A stretch of 64,000 nucleotides of DNA, taken from Gonium pectorale. Its lineage: Eukaryota > Chlorophyta > Chlorophyceae > Chlamydomonadales > Volvocaceae. Location of the stretch: assembly GCA_001584585.1 (NCBI GenBank), contig LSYV01000009.1:1800120-1864119 (forward strand), given 5' to 3'. Below are positions 37,701 through 50,250 of the stretch, piece after piece. Each line of letters begins with the position of its first letter. Position 1 is the first letter of the stretch. The notes beneath the pieces were generated by a model, which worked only from the letters and a program-made list of their open reading frames with translations, was not told the DNA's origin and ran no database searches. A program made the translations under genes and the position numbers.

Positions 37701-40700
37701 GCTGCTGGCCTGCGTGAAGCCGGGCGCCAGCATGCCCGAGGCGGACGGCTTGCTGAACATGGGCAGGTTGCGGTAGTCGAGGGTGTGCTCGGCGGTGTTC
37801 ATGAAGCGCCGCTTGAGCGTGTGGGCCACGTGGCTGGGCATGAGGTCGGAGAGCAGGTGCTCGTCGGCGCGGACGTCCTCGAGAGCGCGCTTCAGGTACA
37901 TGACCTGATTGGTTGGGGCCGGGGGCGGTGCGATCAGGGCAGCGGCGTTGAATCAACAAGGGGGAGATAGAGAGGTAAACAGCTGGCATGGCGCGCGCTG
38001 AAGCGCATCGGCATGCTTACGTACGGCAGGGACAGTATGCAAGCGCGGCCTCGGCTCCGCACGACACGCATCTGAGTGGGGTACCACAAAGCCGGAGTAG
38101 AGAGCAGCACGGCTTCACTGACCCCGGCTCAGGGAACTGCAACCATTCCACCACACGGCCCTCACCTGACCGAGCTGCGCCGCCAGCGACTGCAGCAGGC
38201 TCATGAATAGCGCATCGATGACGTCCGGCAGCGGGGAGTGCAGCACCAGGGCGCCCTCCTGCTGACCCGTGAAGGACACCGGCACGACGCAGATGCTGCG
38301 AGCAGCCTCCATGTCCCTCGCGCTGCACCAGTCGCTGTACCTGAGGGCGCGCATTCGGTGGCAACGGTTTCCACCCAGTCATCAGTCGGTAATATTAACT
38401 CGCGTCATGACGACGCGGGTGCGGCGTGTCCATAAGCAGTAACGTGCTAGCGGTCTGCAGTATCCTCCGCCTGTTACACGACCACCCAGAGCTGGTTTCC
38501 AATAGCCCCGCGCGGAAGCGGCAACCCAAACCGCTGCACCCGCATCAGCCTCGCACCTACCTGTTCAGCAGCTCCTCGCTGGCCTTCATCGCGTCGTTGG
38601 TGAACAGCGGCGGAGAGCCGGGCTGCAGGACGCTGCTGACGCTGGGGAGCTGCGCAATTGTGAGGGCCCGGGCATGATGGGGTCAAAGGGGCAGGCGGAA
38701 GGCTAGCGTGGGAAACTGGGGTAAGGCTAAAGCAATCCATGTGGCGGAAGGTTTGCACCATAGGTGAGGACATGCATCATCCGAAACACGCGGATGCCAG
38801 TCGTGTCCGGATTGCGGCATCCGCCCCCGCACCGTGATGGGGCGATACCCAAACTTTCCTTGATCACGGCAGTGCGGCGCGGAGTCTCTCGGGCATCAGA
38901 GTGGGCAATGCCGTGCAGCCGGTTTGAGCCGGCTTATGGCCCCTTCGCAGTCCCCCGGGCCCCATTCTCCCCTGACCCCACCTGCTCAAGCGGCAGCTTG
39001 TAGGGCGGCAGGTCCGCTCCCAGCAGCTGGTCATGCAGCACGTACACGGTGGCCTGCGGGTCAAACCGCGGCCCGCCCTGGCCCCCAAGGGCGGCCTCCC
39101 CCAAGGTGCTGCCCCGCATCTCGCGGCGACCCAGCCCCGTCCGGGAGTTCCGCGGCGAGCCCATGCCGTCGTGCGTGGCGGGCCGCGTGGTCTGCGGTTC
39201 CACCAGCACTAGCAGCACAGAGCAGCTGTCCAGCGCCTGCGCACCGCAACGCACGAGCCAGGGGCCAGGAGTCCGGGGTAGCGGAGGGTCGGCCATAAGG
39301 CGCCAACATCATGGCGCAGGCAAACTGATAGGAATAGGCGCCCGTGGGCCACTCCCAGACCGTGTGAGCGCTGTGAAAGGCTGGCGGCTGAGTACCGACA
39401 CTGCCCTTGCTGACAAGGCTAATCGAGTTAGGGGAACGCTGCAGCCACGGGTCACACATGAAGGGCCGACTTGGCCAGGGCGGCCCGCTACATCGATTGA
39501 GGACTCGCCTCGCTTAGATGCTTGTCGACGACGGAGGTGATGTCGTGGCGCGAGGCGTCCTGCAGCTGCATGGCGGCGATGGCGGCGCTCATCTGCGCTA
39601 GACCCTCTTGATACATGGCGACCCGCGGGTCCTCACTGGCGGTGAAGGCAACCGCGACCACCTGTCGGAAAACGGCAGGGGGGCGATGCAGCGAGCAGCA
39701 CCGGATGAACTTGCCACCCGGGCACCAATCACAGGTACGAGCAGGGTACGACGTTGCCCGGAGTCCATGGGCCGGGTAACGTCCAGCGCCACCCCAGCCT
39801 CCAAGCACAGCAGTACCAAGTCTGCACTGCCACTATAACCATCCAATCCCTTGTGCTACGAATGCGTGACGGAGTGCAGGGGCATCCCAACCGTTGTGCA
39901 CCTGGCTGACCACCACGCAGGCCAGCGCCATGACGGACAGGGAGAGCGCAAGCGCGGTCTGCGGCAGCCCCGAGACGCCCTCCGCCGCGCTCAGCCGCTG
40001 GCTGATTGCCAAGATGGCGCCCTCCACCCCGCGCAGCACCTGTCGGAATGCCAAGGCGAAAGGCAGGGAAGTTCATCACACATCGCCATCCGCAGGACGG
40101 TCCTGTCCAGTCACCGCAGAGCCACCGCAGTAAGCGCTGCAGCCGTTGCAGGACTCATATCTAAACTGCGTGCACGTCCCGGTAGGACAGTCCCAGTAGC
40201 GCATGTCCCAGTAGGACAGTCAGAAGTGTTCCGACCACGCCCTCGCTGTGCCACTGACATGACCAGAATTACTACGGCGGTAGCTCTCTGGTTAGCTTCC
40301 TGATTCCAAACCCTTCCGCTGCGCGGACACGGAGGCCCCACGAAGACGGCGTCGTAGGGTAGTAAAAGAAGGGAACGCGTAGGGTAGTAAAAGAAGGGAA
40401 GAAGGGAAACGAGTCGGAACGCGTCGATTCGCAGTTGTGCGGGCCGAGAATCCGAGGCGTCGTGGGGAGCAAGGGAGTGCGCTACTGCGGGGGAGCGGTT
40501 ACTACCCACGGAATTTGGCTGCTGCGCGCGGGATTGACTACTACCCACCAACCAGCGCTCACCCACAACTCCACCAGGTAGTACGGGTCCGGCTCGTAGC
40601 CCGCGCGCCGCTCGACCATCCGCTCCAGCAGCCTCGTGAGGCCACTAAACAGCAAGCTGAGCGCCAGGAACGCCACCGACGCCAGTAGGTTGGCATTTGC

Positions 40701-43700
40701 GCAAAATGTGTTCAGGCGGCACAGCAGCGGGTTGGGCTTGGTGCGCAGCGCTCTGCGGACCACGCCCGATGGGTCGCGCTCCGGCAGCCCCGACGCAGCG
40801 CGGTCGACGCCCATGAGGCCGCAACAGGCGGCGTGTACTCGGCGGCGCATGAGGATGTCCTGCGCGAGCCTGCCGTCCTCTTCCTCCTCCTCCTCCGGGT
40901 CATCCTCGTCGTCCGCGAGGCTGAAGGGCGAGAGCTCCTCCCGCAGCGCCCGCGCGGCACGGTTCTCCGCGAGCTTGGCCTCCAGGGCGGCGTTACACGA
41001 GTTGGCCTCGATGGCGCAGTGCAGCGCGGCATGGCGGTGGTGGCGCAGCGGCGCGCGCACAACCGCCATGGCGGCGGCGATGTAGGCCAGGGTAGCGGAG
41101 AGGATGTAGGTGCCCAGGGAGACCAGCTGGGCGACGGGGCGGGCGGAGAGCAGAGAGGTGGTAAGGATTAAAGGTGGGCGGGCTGTGGGGAACTCGTGTC
41201 TGTGTCCTGGAAAACCATGCACAGACGTGGGGAAGGAGCAGGACCAAAAGCGCGTTCGCACAGCATTACGCCTAATGCCTTCCTAATGGCTACATCTCGT
41301 GGGCTGTAGCATGGGGCCGGGCGTGGAGCTGTGCTGTCGTGCCCTTTGCTCGCCCCCTCAGCCACAGCGGGACGCACCAGTGGGAGGAGGCGCAGGCGCG
41401 AAGGATCCTTGATGCAGCTGAGGCTGTACACGACGATGATCTGCACAGTCAACCGGCAACCGCCATCCGGGGCGGCTCAGTGGGGGGCGCATTGTCACGA
41501 CACGGAGGTTACAAATGTCTGAAAAGAGAGCAGGGACCTAACGTGCGAAGGCCCAGGACAAGTTTACTTACCTCCCTCAACGCTACGCCCATCAAGCCCG
41601 GGGCGCGCGCTTCTTCCCACGCGAAGATACGGTCTTACCTTGACGGGCATCGCTTTGAAGAAAGCCTTGGCAGGCAATCCCAGCAGCCCAAACGCCACCG
41701 ACGACACCAACGAGCGGCCCAAGAGGCTAGGCACCTGTTCGGGAGGCAGGAGGTGGCGTGGAGCTGCTGAGGGAGAGCACTGCGGGGCGACGAGAAGAGC
41801 CGCAGCACGGATCCCACGCAACCCGCTGAACCCAAGGGGAGCAGCACCGGACACCCGACCGCAACGCACGATCTAACTAGCGCACCTCCATTCCAGCCAC
41901 AGTGTACAGCGTTGACCGCAGCGCGTGCAGCACAGTGAGGCGCATTGACCAGAAGATGGTCCGGCCCCTAGGTGACACGGTCCACGCGTCGTGGCGCCAC
42001 AGGGCACACAGATAATACATGCCCGCTGCCAGCGTTATGAAGTACAAAGCCGCAGCCGCCACCCATGTACGGCTCAAGCCGCCGGGCGTGTAAGCACGGA
42101 TGAGGTGCACGGCGTCCGAGGCATGCTGCAGGGTGTACACGATCCCGAAGATGAGGTCCCTGGGGGACAGATCCTGCGAGGAGGCGAGAGACGGAGCCGT
42201 CAGTCCAGCGCGACAGCTGGGGCAGACATTCAGTTGGGTGCAGCGGTGAACAAGCTTGCAGGAAGCCCAACGCAGCTAGACCTCGAAGCGGCTAACAAGC
42301 GGGCTCCATTCACACACTTTGTGAGCCTACCTCGCGTGCGTATTTTGTATCCGCTGGCCTGGGTCCCTGGGGAGCCCCGTCGTCAAGCCGACCAGCGGAC
42401 CCTGTGCTCTTCAGAAGAGGGCTGCTGAGCGGCGCGGAGCTCGTGCGGCGCTCCATGCTCAACGAGCCCGTCGCCGAGTCGGCTACACTCTGCGCCAACG
42501 ATTGCGCGGGGGCCAGAGGCGTCGCGGCAAAGCTGCTGTAGCTGTTGGTCGTGGACGTCAGGCGGCGCAGCGTGCCCCCTACGGCCATCAGCGCGTTGGC
42601 GGCGGAGTACAGCGCGCCCTGGCTGTCGAGGCTACGCGACGCGGCGATCCGCGGCGCCGGGAGCGGCGCCGGCGCAGCCAGCGGCGTCAACACAGGCGAC
42701 GGATGCGGCGCCGAGGGCTTACACAGCTGCGGCGGTCGCGACGGCCCAGTGGGAACCTCAAGGGGCTCGGCGACAATCGCGCCACCCTCGGCCGTAGGGG
42801 GTTCGTCGGTGCCTGCTGCAACCATGCACGGCTCACTCACGGGGGCCCGACTCTGCGGTGCACCCCTCTGCAGCTGCTGCTGCTCACGGTCCGATTCCAG
42901 AGCTCCGGCCGCGAGGGGCGTTGGCACTTCGCTGGCTTCTGAGTCCCGAACGCTCGACGCCACTCGTAAGACGTCGATTTCGTCATCTGCCACGGCGGCC
43001 GGGCCGCCGCTGATGGGCCCGCAATCGGAGTCAGAGAGGCCCCAGGTTCCCACCATAGCAGATCCCGAGCGCGGAACTGTCGGGGGCGCGGCCGCTGGAC
43101 CGAGGTCTGATGGCATCGCCGCCGGCTCCGATGTAACGAGCGACTCGCTTGGCAGCTCATTGGACGAGAAGCAGGGAGTGGAGTCCGTGCTCCCCGGGAG
43201 CAGCTTGGTCAGCAGCCCGGAGTCGGCCTCGGCTTTGCTCCGATTGAGCAGGTCCGTGATAGCGGCGACCATGGAAGCGGAAGTCACTGCGACGGGCTCC
43301 TCCGTCAGCTGCATCTTTGGAAAGTGCACCACTTGCTCCTGCTCGCCGGCGGAGCGGGCGGAGTTGACAAGCAGCTCTGGCTTGCGCATGCCGCTGCCGC
43401 TGCCGCTGCCTTGCAGCGGCACCTGCAGCCAGCCGAGGTCCGTCAAGCCCTCAGCCGAGCCGAGCTTCCCGGCCACTGCAGCGGGCATGCCCTGCGTGTC
43501 CAGCGTCCGAGATAGCCGGTGCGGCAGGCTTGCGGTATGCTGCAGCACCTCCGTTCCACACGGGCCGCTGTCCTCGTCGAACTCAGACCCAAAGGGCCCG
43601 CTGGGGAACTGGCTCCCGTCGGCTGCGCCGAAGGTCGATCCCATGCCGGCCGACCTGCCGCGCCGCACGGGTTGGCGCAGGCCTGCGACGCGGATGCTGG

Positions 43701-46700
43701 TCTGACGGCTGCTGCTGTTCGAGCCCCCGGGGCTGTCCTCCGCAATGGTGCTCTGCGCGCCGCTAACGCGCTCTAGGGAGGAGCACGCCAGGGCCGCGGC
43801 ATCGCTGGGCAGTACCAGAAGGCTGGCGGACGCGTCATCGTTGCCGGCGTCTGGCTGCAGGGCCGCGCCAAGGCTGACACAGCTGGCCGCCGAGTTCAGT
43901 GCCGCGTCCCTGCCGCTGGCGCACCGCGGCGAGGAGCCCGTGCGAGCGACAGACGGGGGGCGCTCCCCAAGGCCGGCGCACACGCTGGCGTGGCGCCGGG
44001 GTGTGCGGCCGGGCCGGGCATGCGGCAGGCCTCGCGGGTCGACCGAGCTGTCCAGCACCGCCGAGTCGCAGACGCCCAGGACGGACGACTCGAGGCTGGC
44101 GCGCACGCCGCCAGCCCGGTACTCCTGGCCCGTGCTCGCGCTACTGATGCGCCGAGTGCGCGCCGTGGACGTCAGCGGCGTGCGGGAGTACAGAGCGAAC
44201 TGGTGGTTAACCAGGTGCGATACGCAGGCCAGGCCGCAAATGCCCGCGTAGATGGAGATGTCGCGGAGTCTGGGGAAGGACGGAGTGGGGAAGGGGCGGG
44301 TGGCCAGTCGTCAGATGCAAAGGCGTTTTTCTCAATAGTTTTGCGACTACTGTCCGCGGACCACACAGGCATCAGGGCAGCCCGCGTTGTTTAACGGCAT
44401 CAAGCGCCTTCCCACACTGCGTACCGGTTTCCTTGGGGATGCGGCGAGTTGGTGTGCGTCCACAGGATTGTCTGCACCGTGGCCACAGCCAGGAGCAGCA
44501 GCATCTGCCCCAAGTACATCAGGAACTGCTCGTCATGCACAAAGGCGTGCAGCGTCAGGAAGAAGACGCCAATCATCATCACATCAGGGTCCTGGTCCGA
44601 CACCTGCAAACATAGGAGGGACGGCATCGTCGGAGGGAGGGGAATGTCAAGGGGTTGGTGAGTGCACCCAGCTGGGGACGCTATATCAGCTGCGGGAAGT
44701 AGGAAACCACAACGGTCTTGCGCCCATGGCTCCATTGTACAGACCATTCGGCGGGGCCACGCCCAGCACCATGTTTTGTCAGTACAGCATATAGCCAAAA
44801 CAACCAGGGTAACAGGCAGAATTGCATAGCTTACTCCGCCCCGACTGCTGTGTCCTCTGTCGCTTGTCGTGCTTGCGAGGCGCTCCGCACAGGCTAGGCT
44901 TTGTAGACCGAGGCCGTAAAGCGGTGTGGGCAGTGCGGCACACCCATTATCCATGGCAGTCCCAGCCAGCGAGTCAAGCCCGTAATGTCCGGCTCCGCCC
45001 CTCAAATGTGAAGGCCCCACCAGCGGTCGAGGAACCCACCCAGGTCTCGCAGTGCGGCACCAGTATGGCGAGCAGCGTGATCAGCCACACGACGCGGTTG
45101 TAGTAGTCGGCCCTCTGGAGGTAGGCATGCGGCTGGCGCCACAGGTACAGCATGTGCGCCGCGTTGGCCGGGACCACAGCCAGCACCGCCACCACCGAGA
45201 TTGCCCGCGAGCGGAGCGCCGCCCCCGCTGCCAGATCCATGGCGACCGCAACGCCGTACGTCGATCCGCACGCGCATGCAAAGACGCGCGAGATGGCGAC
45301 CTTGACCAGGTACGACCGGGCCATGGTCCGAAGGGCATGTAGGTTGGCTCCGTTGACGCTGCTGCTGGCGACTGAGCTGCTGGTGGACACTCGGCTCTCG
45401 ATGAGGGAGGCAAGTGGGGCCGCGGAAGACCTGAACGCCCAGGGGAACAGCAGCTGCATGATAGAGCCCTCGTCTCCCAGGCGCTGCAACGACTCCTGGT
45501 CGCTGGCCTGGTGGTTGCCCTGCGCTTGCGAGCCGCCGGGCCCGGCCGCCGCGGCCGCCGCGCCGCGGCGCGCGGGTGCAGGCAGCACAAAGGTTTTGCT
45601 GTGTGGCGCGAGGGCAGAGGGCAAGGGGGCCATGCGTTTCGTGAGTAGGAGCGGGACCAAGAGTACATGTATTTGATCCATGGCGACGTCGGAGCATCGG
45701 CACGTCCGCGATGCAAGACGCCGACTGACCATGGCTGTGGTAAAGAAAAATGCGCCCGCGCGCGTACGACAGGTGCTCCTGTACGAAGCGTTTGGATCGC
45801 TCACCAGAACACGTTGTATATGAAGACCACGCCGATGCAGATCCCCAGGAACGTTGCGCACTGCATGGTGGCGTTGAGCTCGCCTGGGCGCTGGGCGGTG
45901 CACAGCGCGCCCACACCGGCTGCTGTAGACGCCGCGCCCGCGCCTTCACACGCCGCACTGCCCCACTTGTGCACGTACGGCTGGGCCGAGTGCGCCAGCA
46001 TGTACAGCATGGAGACCACCCCAAGCTGGAGCCAGAAAATATCTTTAGGGTCCTGCGCGGGCAGACAGAAGCGGTACCAATTCGTTCCTCGACAGCCCGG
46101 ACCCACGTATGGGTCACATGCGGTACGATTTGCCTGTTTCAATGCAGCCATTACGGTACGCAGGCAGACGGAGCGATGAAGAAGCTGCGACGGCCAACTT
46201 GTCCGCACGCTGCCTGCTGTGCAGGTACCTTAACGCGCCAGCCCCTCGTCAGGCCGGCCACCGCATTCCTCGGTCCACCCTCGCCCGCCACTGCAGCTTT
46301 CAACCCTAGATCTTTCTTCGTCCGCCACAGCAAGCGGAGACAAGCCAACGCCCAGCCGCCAAGCCGAGGCACCGCAATCCGGCCCAACGTCTCACCGCCC
46401 CACCGCGCCTGACCACCAGCACGCCACGCCATCGCCCCACCGCGCCGTCATACCACTCTCTGGCAAGTGGTGACCCACCTGCTGGAGTATGAGCAGCACC
46501 CCGTGGTTGATGGCCTGCACCTGGAACTGCACCGGCGCCACGCCGCTGGCGTGACAAGCTATGACCGCCAGCGCCTGCGCCATGGCCAGCTGCACGTGCA
46601 GCACGGGCGCGGATCGCAGGTAGCCGTGCTCATCCAGCGCCAGCCACAGTAGGCTGGTGGCGTGGACCAGCACCTTTGTCAGCGAGCCCATGACCGCCAC

Positions 46701-47740
46701 CAAGAGCCATACCCCAGCTGCGGGGCGGGAGAGCAGACGAGTGCGGGTTTGAAACGGTCCGGCAAGTGTCGGGTGGGAGCGAATCGACGCTTGGACTTGG
46801 GAGGTAGTGTGCGGAAGCACACACCGACAGCGGCGAAACGGCAGTCGTATGGCGCCCATCCAGGTTGACGGGGCGATGCTCGGTGCTGGGTACGGAGGAA
46901 GGCAAGGCTGGCTGCGGCTGAGAAGGGACGCCATGTACGGTATTCGTGGAACGCACGGCATGCCTACGCGCCCACCTGCTGGACCCGCCGCCCCATGCGC
47001 CAGCAGCCAGAGCTGGCGGTACGCGAGCGAGAGTGCAAAGATGCGAGCTAGGACGTTCTGCAGAAAGAGGCCGCTCGAGATGTCAGGCAGGGGCCGCTCG
47101 AGATGTCAGGCAGGGGCAGCTCGAGATGTCAGGCAGGGGCAGCTCGAGATGTCAGGCAGGGGCAGCTCCATGGGCATCCCAACAGAATCAGGGGTGGGAC
47201 GTACCTGAAACAGCCATCTGCTCTGGCTTTTGGTTAGGGGTGCGCCCTGCGATTGGGCGTCGTTGAACAACAAGGAAACACTGGGATCAAAGGCCCAAAG
47301 CGAAGAAGTGCGCCTCTTAGCCCGCGGCTGCACAACTCGGCGGTGTCAGTTAAGGCTCGCATGGCCAAGCAAAGCCAATTCATGTATTGGTGCATGCTGG
47401 TAGTCCATCGGTCGCGCTGCTTGACGAAACGCATTAGGCAGGCCACGCCCTCTCTACACCACATTCGTTACCCGCATGCGCCACTGCACGTACCTGCGGA
47501 CGTCGATGCAGCTTCTCGTGCAACGTGCTCCACAACAGCGCCCGGATCCTGGGTGTTAAGCGGCATCACTTTCAAGTCCAACCTGATAGCGCCGCTGCCG
47601 CCAAACCCTTACCCTTACCCAAACCCAACTTACGGTTGACACGTGTCGCTGTATGCGCCCAGGATGCTCCCCAGCAGCATGCCCACGAAGAGAGAGGGCA
47701 CGGCGTGCCAGGACGGCACTACAGCGATGAGCGTGTCCAT
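34704..47740 (-). CDS. Multi-pass membrane class III cyclase, predicted guanylate-type
   Basis: Twenty-five exons in transcript order: 47740-47634, 47493-47460, 47246-47205, 47057-46976, 46717-46479, 46052-45805, 45598-45040, 44603-44425, 44269-42331, 42173-41886, 41734-41639, 41440-41378, 41126-40563, 40039-39902, 39661-39509, 39236-38982, 38649-38561, 38340-38166, 37904-37275, 36947-36900, 36665-36581, 35881-35715, 35512-35470, 35302-35244, 34877-34704; all phases agree, about 2151 residues. The first about 1500 residues hold many hydrophobic helices and one about 550-residue Ser-rich loop (exon 9). A GAF-like region (DMEAARSICVVPVSF) and a signalling helix (HLLSDLMPSHVAHTLKRR) precede the C-terminal cyclase domain: metal Asp in DIVQFT and ETIGD, guanine-type Glu in VYKVETIGD and Cys in RYCLFGDTVN, transition-state Asn and Arg in VNTASRMES, then VKGKG. 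It should make cGMP. Introns after 39509 and 36900 have GC donors. Confidence 0.87.
40353..40400. repeat. 25-bp tandem duplication in a cyclase intron
   Basis: The 25-base unit beginning CGTAGGGTAGTAAAAGAAGG occurs at 40353 and again at 40378, in intron 40040-40562. Related ACTACCC words in the opposite orientation follow at about 40500 and 40540. Confidence 0.8.
47073..47164. repeat. 23-bp x 4 tandem repeat in a cyclase intron
   Basis: Four units begin GCTCGAGATGTCAGGCAGGG at 47073, 47096, 47119 and 47142, differing only in the final base. The array starts 13 bases from the acceptor of intron 47058-47204. Confidence 0.92.
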
Positions 47741-48286
47741 GGCCGCCCCGTGTCCGTGCGATTTATGTTAGTCTTTGAGAATGTGCATTCCCATTATCGC
47801 CCGCATCCTGGGACCAAGCGCCTAGTGGCCGGCGCAGTGACGAGTCAGAGCGAAACGTCCTCGGCAATGACGATCAAGTAGTGCACGTAAGATTTGTGAC
47901 TTAGAGCTTATGTTTACCGAGCCAATCAACGCGCAGCGGCATCGCTTGCGTCGTCAGGACGTGATTCCGTGAGTCCAAAGCTAGGTTCCCCGATGTAAAA
48001 AATACTGATAATAATGCGTAGACCTCCGTGCGCTGCCGCCTTCAAGTCCGACTGCAAAAAATATCGCGCTGGTATGGCCGCATTCGGAAATGAATTCAAT
48101 GTGGTGTTTCGCTGTCAGGCTATTGACCTTGTGACGCAGTCTAAGCATCGAGAACTGCCACTGTCGGGGTACTTGCAGTACGTTGCAGTACCTCGTCGTT
48201 TTGCCCCTATCGTCCGCCCTTTGCACTCCCCTTGTTGTTTGTCGGCATAGGTGTCGGCATTTACTCGCCGTGCGTGCCACTTCGTA
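47741..48286. other. Upstream region of the cyclase gene
   Basis: About 550 bases before the cyclase ATG, presumably 5' UTR and promoter. I see no gene and no named element. Confidence 0.4.
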
Positions 48287-48685
48287 CACCGCTGTGGTCT
48301 CGACGTTTTCATGTGCACGCTCTTCAATCATCATCGTCTCGATCTACAATCTCATCTTTCGTTGATCTGAAGCCATGCTGAATGTGGTGCTGCCCGGGGT
48401 TTTGCACGGGCCAAGTGCCTGGAGCGTGGGGCCTGCTGCACACAGTGGCCTTTCGGGGCAAAGCCGCCGCCGCAGGGGAGGGGGGATCATAATAGCCGTC
48501 CCAGCTCCATAAGGCGGACTGATGGACTTGACCCCCAACCGGTAGCCTGCGTCCGTCCGTGCGCACCAACTGCAATACTGGGCCCAAACAAAGAATGCAC
48601 ATTATCCTTCTAGGTATCCTTCAAATAGTGGTGTAATTGGGAATAGCCAACATCTCGCACCCGAACCCTGCAACTCGCATCACAC
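48287..48685. repeat. 399-bp block, first copy (left of gap)
   Basis: Identical, base for base, to 48706-49104 as far as I can read, and ends exactly at the N run. Best read as a contig end that overlaps the next contig. Confidence 0.9.
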
Positions 48686-48705
48686 NNNNNNNNNNNNNNN
48701 NNNNN
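48686..48705. other. 20-N assembly gap
   Basis: A run of 20 N between two identical 399-base blocks. If they are one overlap, no sequence is missing and 419 bases are surplus. Confidence 0.95.
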
Positions 48706-49104
48706 CACCGCTGTGGTCTCGACGTTTTCATGTGCACGCTCTTCAATCATCATCGTCTCGATCTACAATCTCATCTTTCGTTGATCTGAAGCCATGCTGA
48801 ATGTGGTGCTGCCCGGGGTTTTGCACGGGCCAAGTGCCTGGAGCGTGGGGCCTGCTGCACACAGTGGCCTTTCGGGGCAAAGCCGCCGCCGCAGGGGAGG
48901 GGGGATCATAATAGCCGTCCCAGCTCCATAAGGCGGACTGATGGACTTGACCCCCAACCGGTAGCCTGCGTCCGTCCGTGCGCACCAACTGCAATACTGG
49001 GCCCAAACAAAGAATGCACATTATCCTTCTAGGTATCCTTCAAATAGTGGTGTAATTGGGAATAGCCAACATCTCGCACCCGAACCCTGCAACTCGCATC
49101 ACAC
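48706..49104. repeat. 399-bp block, second copy (right of gap)
   Basis: Starts exactly at the end of the N run and repeats 48287-48685 with an offset of 419. Unique sequence resumes at 49105. Confidence 0.9.
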
Positions 49105-49168
49105 ACCGCCGTGTACGCAGCCAGGCAGCGACATGGCGCCAGGTGACAGCCCGTCTCCTGTTCCACAG

Positions 49169-49818
49169 CCTCATGGTGTGCGCTCTCTGCGGCTTCTCCG
49201 CATACCACCTGGACAGCAGCGACGACTGGGTGGCAGACGGCTCGAGATGTCCGGAAGACGTCCCACCGTACGCTCTGTTCAACCGTTTCCTGAAGGGCAA
49301 CATGCTCGACGCCGACGGCCGCTGGCCGTTCTGGCCTGTGTGCGCCAAACATGGGGCCTTGACGCCGTCTGGGTCACGGCAATATGGTGGAGCAGCCAAG
49401 GCCGTCACGCGGAGGAAGCATCTAGTCTACATGTCGCCTGACTACCAGCAGTCCCTGCTGTCAATGGATGCCGTACATCAGATGCAGCTTGCCTTGGTTC
49501 TTTTTTTTGGTAAACGTTGGCTTCGGCTTCACAGTCGAGATGTTTGGCTACCTGGGGGCCAACATCCAGAACCGGAACGCCATTGCGGCGGCCGTGCTGA
49601 ACTGGAGCCCGCACCTGCCTCTCACAGCCAACGCTCTCGCCGACGCCCATATGAGCATCGCCTGCCAGCGCACGGCCGACCACATGGAGGCCCTTTACAT
49701 TCACAAACTAGACGCCACAGGGTCCGCCGGCTACAACACCCTGCCCGCATGCCCTGCTCACTCCCCCGCGTTCCATGCAAGGCGCGCTGCAGCCAAACGG
49801 CAACACGCCGCCAAGTGA
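49169..49818 (+). CDS. Unresolved gene fragment, unknown product
   Basis: A good acceptor (TGTTCCACAG before 49169) opens a frame reading LMVCALCGFSAYHLDSSDDW and continuing to about 49500 (QMQLALVLFF). The coding-like frame then changes at a run of eight T (49501-49508), to LVNVGFGFTVEMFGYLGA and on to a TAA near 49818. Either an intron ends at the acceptor GGCTTCACAG before 49534 (the T run being its pyrimidine tract) or the T run carries an extra base. I recognise no family. The 5' part lies in or beyond the duplicated block at the assembly gap, so a start codon cannot be named. Confidence 0.25.
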
Positions 49819-50191
49819 CCGATCGTACGCGTCACGGACTTGTTGGTTGAGCACGGCGACGGCCTCAAACATTCGCTGCGCGGATTCAATTGCGCTTATA
49901 CCCAACGCTGTGCGCCCCTAACGTGGCCCTACCGTGCACAATGAAATCCTCCACGCAATCAAACAATCACCTTCCCAAGAACATACGGTAGTACAGCTCA
50001 GGGCTGCTTCACGCTAGTTCTGTGGAAAGGTTACAGGCGGGCAGGCGAGAAAGGATGCAGACATTGGGAGGGACGACTAGCCATCCCGTGACGAGGGGCT
50101 GGTGGGACGGTGTGGAGGGCACAGTGGAGGGCCTGTCCGCGCCCGTCCTGGCCCGTCTGCAGCGTCTGCAGGTCTCCGGGGCGCACGCCAT

Positions 50192-50250
50192 GCCTTGTAC
50201 CCAGTCGCCCTAGAACCATCGTGCCTACGGGTGTTTATGTGCGTTCAGGT
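50192..50250 (+). repeat. Dispersed repeat, degenerate copy
   Basis: CCTTGTACCCAGTCGCCCTA followed by a CTACGGGTGTTTATGTG segment matches the layout of the copy at 54208 with many changes. Confidence 0.4.

Noticed and set aside
42502..43705. 386-residue plus-strand frame over the cyclase loop
   Set aside because: Antisense shadow of the Ser-rich cyclase exon 9, which is fixed by splice phase on both sides.
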